Positions 7,204-8,547 of a stretch of 8,547 bases of DNA are shown one piece after another (within the stretch, counting starts at the first letter, position 1; the number at the start of each line of letters is the position of its first letter). The DNA comes from an uncultured Hymenobacter sp. (GTDB lineage Bacteria > Bacteroidota > Bacteroidia > Cytophagales > Hymenobacteraceae): the NCBI GenBank assembly GCA_937871705.1, contig CALMOO010000235.1, positions 1 through 8,547 of the forward strand. Reading direction: 5' to 3'. The notes beneath the pieces were generated by a model, which was given only the letters and a program-made list of their open reading frames with translations, ran no database searches and was not told the DNA's origin. The position numbers and the translations under genes were made by a program.

Positions 7204-7310
7204 AGCCCCACCCCCTACCCCTCCCCTGCGGGGGAGGGGAGCCTGACGTTAGCTAACGTCTGCTGAGGATTGTCTCCCCTCCCTCCAGGGGACGGGTAGG
7301 GGGTGGGGCT
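7204..7310. repeat. 107-bp inverted-repeat element with nested hairpins between susC and susD
   Basis: The ends are 17-bp perfect inverted repeats, AGCCCCACCCCCTACCC (7204-7220) and its exact reverse complement (7294-7310). Inside lie a 9-bp hairpin CCCCTCCCC/GGGGAGGGG with TGCG loop (7218-7239), a 16-bp palindrome GACGTTAGCTAACGTC (7245-7260), and a 6-bp hairpin TCCCCT/AGGGGA (7275-7292). The element fills most of the 136-bp gap between susC and susD. It resembles intergenic palindromic repeats (REP or MITE-like), but no target-site duplication was evident and its copy number cannot be judged here. In the transcript it would form a very stable structure, which could stabilise susC mRNA, reduce read-through into susD, or both. 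No T tract follows, so it is not a classical terminator. Confidence 0.8.
7288..7308 (+). other. G-quadruplex motif just upstream of susD
   Basis: Four G runs separated by 1-2 nt lie on the coding strand: GGGG, AC, GGG, TA, GGGGG, T, GGGG. This fits the canonical G3+N1-7 pattern and ends 27 nt before the susD ATG. The left arm gives the mirror situation on the other strand (C runs at 7206-7226). Folding as a quadruplex would compete with the long hairpin of the same element. Confidence 0.6.
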
Positions 7311-7335
7311 ACACTATCAAACCTGCTTTTATCCG

Positions 7336-8547
7336 ATGAAAAATATCTTCAAAACTGGCGGGTTGCTCCTGGGCCTCGCCCTGGCTACCACGAGCTGTAA
7401 CAAGACGCTGGATGAGCTGACGCTTAACGAGAACAAACCCAACAGCGTGCCCGCCTCGCTGCTCTTCAACGGCATCCTCAACGACGCCTACGAGGCTCCC
7501 AACGGTAGCTACGAGTACTGGGACCAGTACTACCTCAACAACTACGACTACTATGGCAACAACCGCTACGACTTCGGCAGCGGCACGGTGTACTACAATA
7601 CGCTCAAGAACGTGGGCCTGATGGAGCAGCAGGCGCTGGCTGCCGGCTCGCCCGCGGTGAACCCCTACGCGGCCATCGGCAATTTTTTTCGGGCCTACCT
7701 GTTCACCCGCATGAGCCTGCAAATGGGCGACTTGCCCCAGTCGCAGGCCTTGCAAGGGCTCGAAGCCCTCACGCCGGTCTATGACCCTCAGAAAGCCATC
7801 TTTGTGCAGTCGTTTAAGTGGCTGGAAACCGCTAACGCCGACCTGACGACGCTCATCGCCGGTGGCTCAACCGGCTTGGCCAACGACATTTACTTCAACG
7901 GCGACCTCAAGCAGTGGCAGAAGGTGGTGAACACCTTGCGCGTGCGCCTACTGTTGGAATTGAGCAAGAAGAACGGCGACGCCGACCTCAACATTGCCGG
8001 GCAGTTTGCGGCCATCGTGGGCAACCCCGCCAAGTACCCGCTCATGACCAGCGCCGCCGACAACATGCAGTATGTGTACGTGGCGGCCACCAACAACTTC
8101 TACCCCAACAACAATCGCAACTTTGGCCAGGACGGCTCGCGCAAAAACATGTCGGCTACCTACGTGGGCTTGCTCACGCAGCTGCAAGACCCGCGCGTGT
8201 TTGCCACCTGCGAGCCCGCCCGCGACCTGGTCGATAACAAGAAGCAAAGCCCCACTAGCTTCTCGTCGTTTGTGGGCGCTGATGCCGGCCTCGACCTGGG
8301 TGTGATGTACGTGAATGCCGGCTTGCAGCAGTACTCGTTCCTGAATCGCAAGCGCTACTTCTCGACCCTCACCGGCGAGCCCACCATCCAGATTGGCTAC
8401 CCCGAGCTGTGCTTCAACATCGCCGAGGGCATCAATCGTGGCTGGCTAGCCAGCGCCAGCGCTGAGACCTATTACACGGCTGGTATTCAAGCCTCGATGG
8501 CCTTCTACGGGCTGCCCAGCAGTGGCACCTACACGGCCGCGTTCTAC
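7336..8547 (+). CDS. susD: SusD/RagB-family nutrient-binding outer-membrane lipoprotein, 3'-truncated by the window
   Basis: An uninterrupted frame of 404 codons runs from ATG 7336 to the window edge with no stop. Residues 1-21 are a lipoprotein signal: MKNIF, a hydrophobic stretch, then TTSC with C21 as the lipidated cysteine. The mature part matches the SusD-like nutrient-binding lipoproteins of the SusD-like_2 type. It shows FFRAYLFTRMSLQMGDLPQ followed by QALQG and PVYDPQKAIF, then DIYFNGDLKQWQKVVNTLRV with RLLLELSKK, and later RYFSTLTGEPTIQIGYPEL. The alpha-helical, TPR-like fold sits as a lid over the SusC barrel and captures substrate at the cell surface. Family members are usually about 480-530 aa, so roughly 80-130 residues are missing. 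It follows susC at 136 bp, a wider gap than common for such pairs because of the inserted inverted-repeat element. It is probably co-transcribed with susC. Substrate unknown. Confidence 0.94.
   Translation, partial: MKNIFKTGGLLLGLALATTSCNKTLDELTLNENKPNSVPASLLFNGILNDAYEAPNGSYEYWDQYYLNNYDYYGNNRYDFGSGTVYYNTLKNVGLMEQQALAAGSPAVNPYAAIGNFFRAYLFTRMSLQMGDLPQSQALQGLEALTPVYDPQKAIFVQSFKWLETANADLTTLIAGGSTGLANDIYFNGDLKQWQKVVNTLRVRLLLELSKKNGDADLNIAGQFAAIVGNPAKYPLMTSAADNMQYVYVAATNNFYPNNNRNFGQDGSRKNMSATYVGLLTQLQDPRVFATCEPARDLVDNKKQSPTSFSSFVGADAGLDLGVMYVNAGLQQYSFLNRKRYFSTLTGEPTIQIGYPELCFNIAEGINRGWLASASAETYYTAGIQASMAFYGLPSSGTYTAAFY

Noticed and set aside
7204..7310. CRISPR array or tRNA gene in the susC-susD gap
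   Set aside because: The repeats are inverted, not direct and spaced, and no tRNA acceptor or T-loop consensus is present.
7204..7310. Rho-independent terminator after susC
   Set aside because: The stems are strong, but no T tract follows any of them on the + strand, so classical termination is not supported.

Overview
This 8.5 kb window looks like chromosome of a high-GC member of the Bacteroidota, most likely Hymenobacter or a close relative. The evidence is a SusC/SusD-type outer-membrane pair, start codons without clear Shine-Dalgarno sequences, -7 promoter-like elements ending in TTTG, and strong G/C preference at third codon positions. The genus is inferred from general sequence character, not from a marker gene. 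All five supported genes lie on the + strand.

Layout. Positions 1-1129 hold the 3' part of a Gfo/Idh/MocA-family oxidoreductase. A 416-bp gap follows, with a 9-bp inverted repeat, a 14-bp palindrome, a textbook rho-independent terminator (1277-1305) and a weak promoter candidate. Positions 1546-2850 encode a 12-TM major facilitator of the organophosphate:phosphate antiporter (GlpT/UhpT) type. After a 407-bp gap with no convincing gene comes a 195-aa HD-domain protein (3258-3845). It carries every ligand and gating residue I recall for PhnZ, the mixed-valent di-iron oxygenase that cleaves the C-P bond of 1-hydroxyphosphonates. A SusC-like TonB-dependent transporter (3906-7199) and the start of a SusD-like lipoprotein (7336 to the window edge) follow. 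The 136-bp susC-susD gap is almost filled by a 107-bp inverted-repeat element with nested hairpins and G-quadruplex-type G runs on both strands.

Working model (inference). SusC/SusD would take a substrate across the outer membrane. The GlpT-like carrier keeps both phosphate-binding arginines and would move a phosphate or phosphonate anion across the inner membrane. The PhnZ-like oxygenase would release phosphate from a hydroxyphosphonate. No clear terminator separates the four genes after 1546, so one transcription unit with internal control points is possible. The oxidoreductase lies upstream of a strong terminator and is probably a separate unit. The most noteworthy points are this candidate phosphonate-acquisition locus with a SusCD pair, and the structured element between susC and susD.
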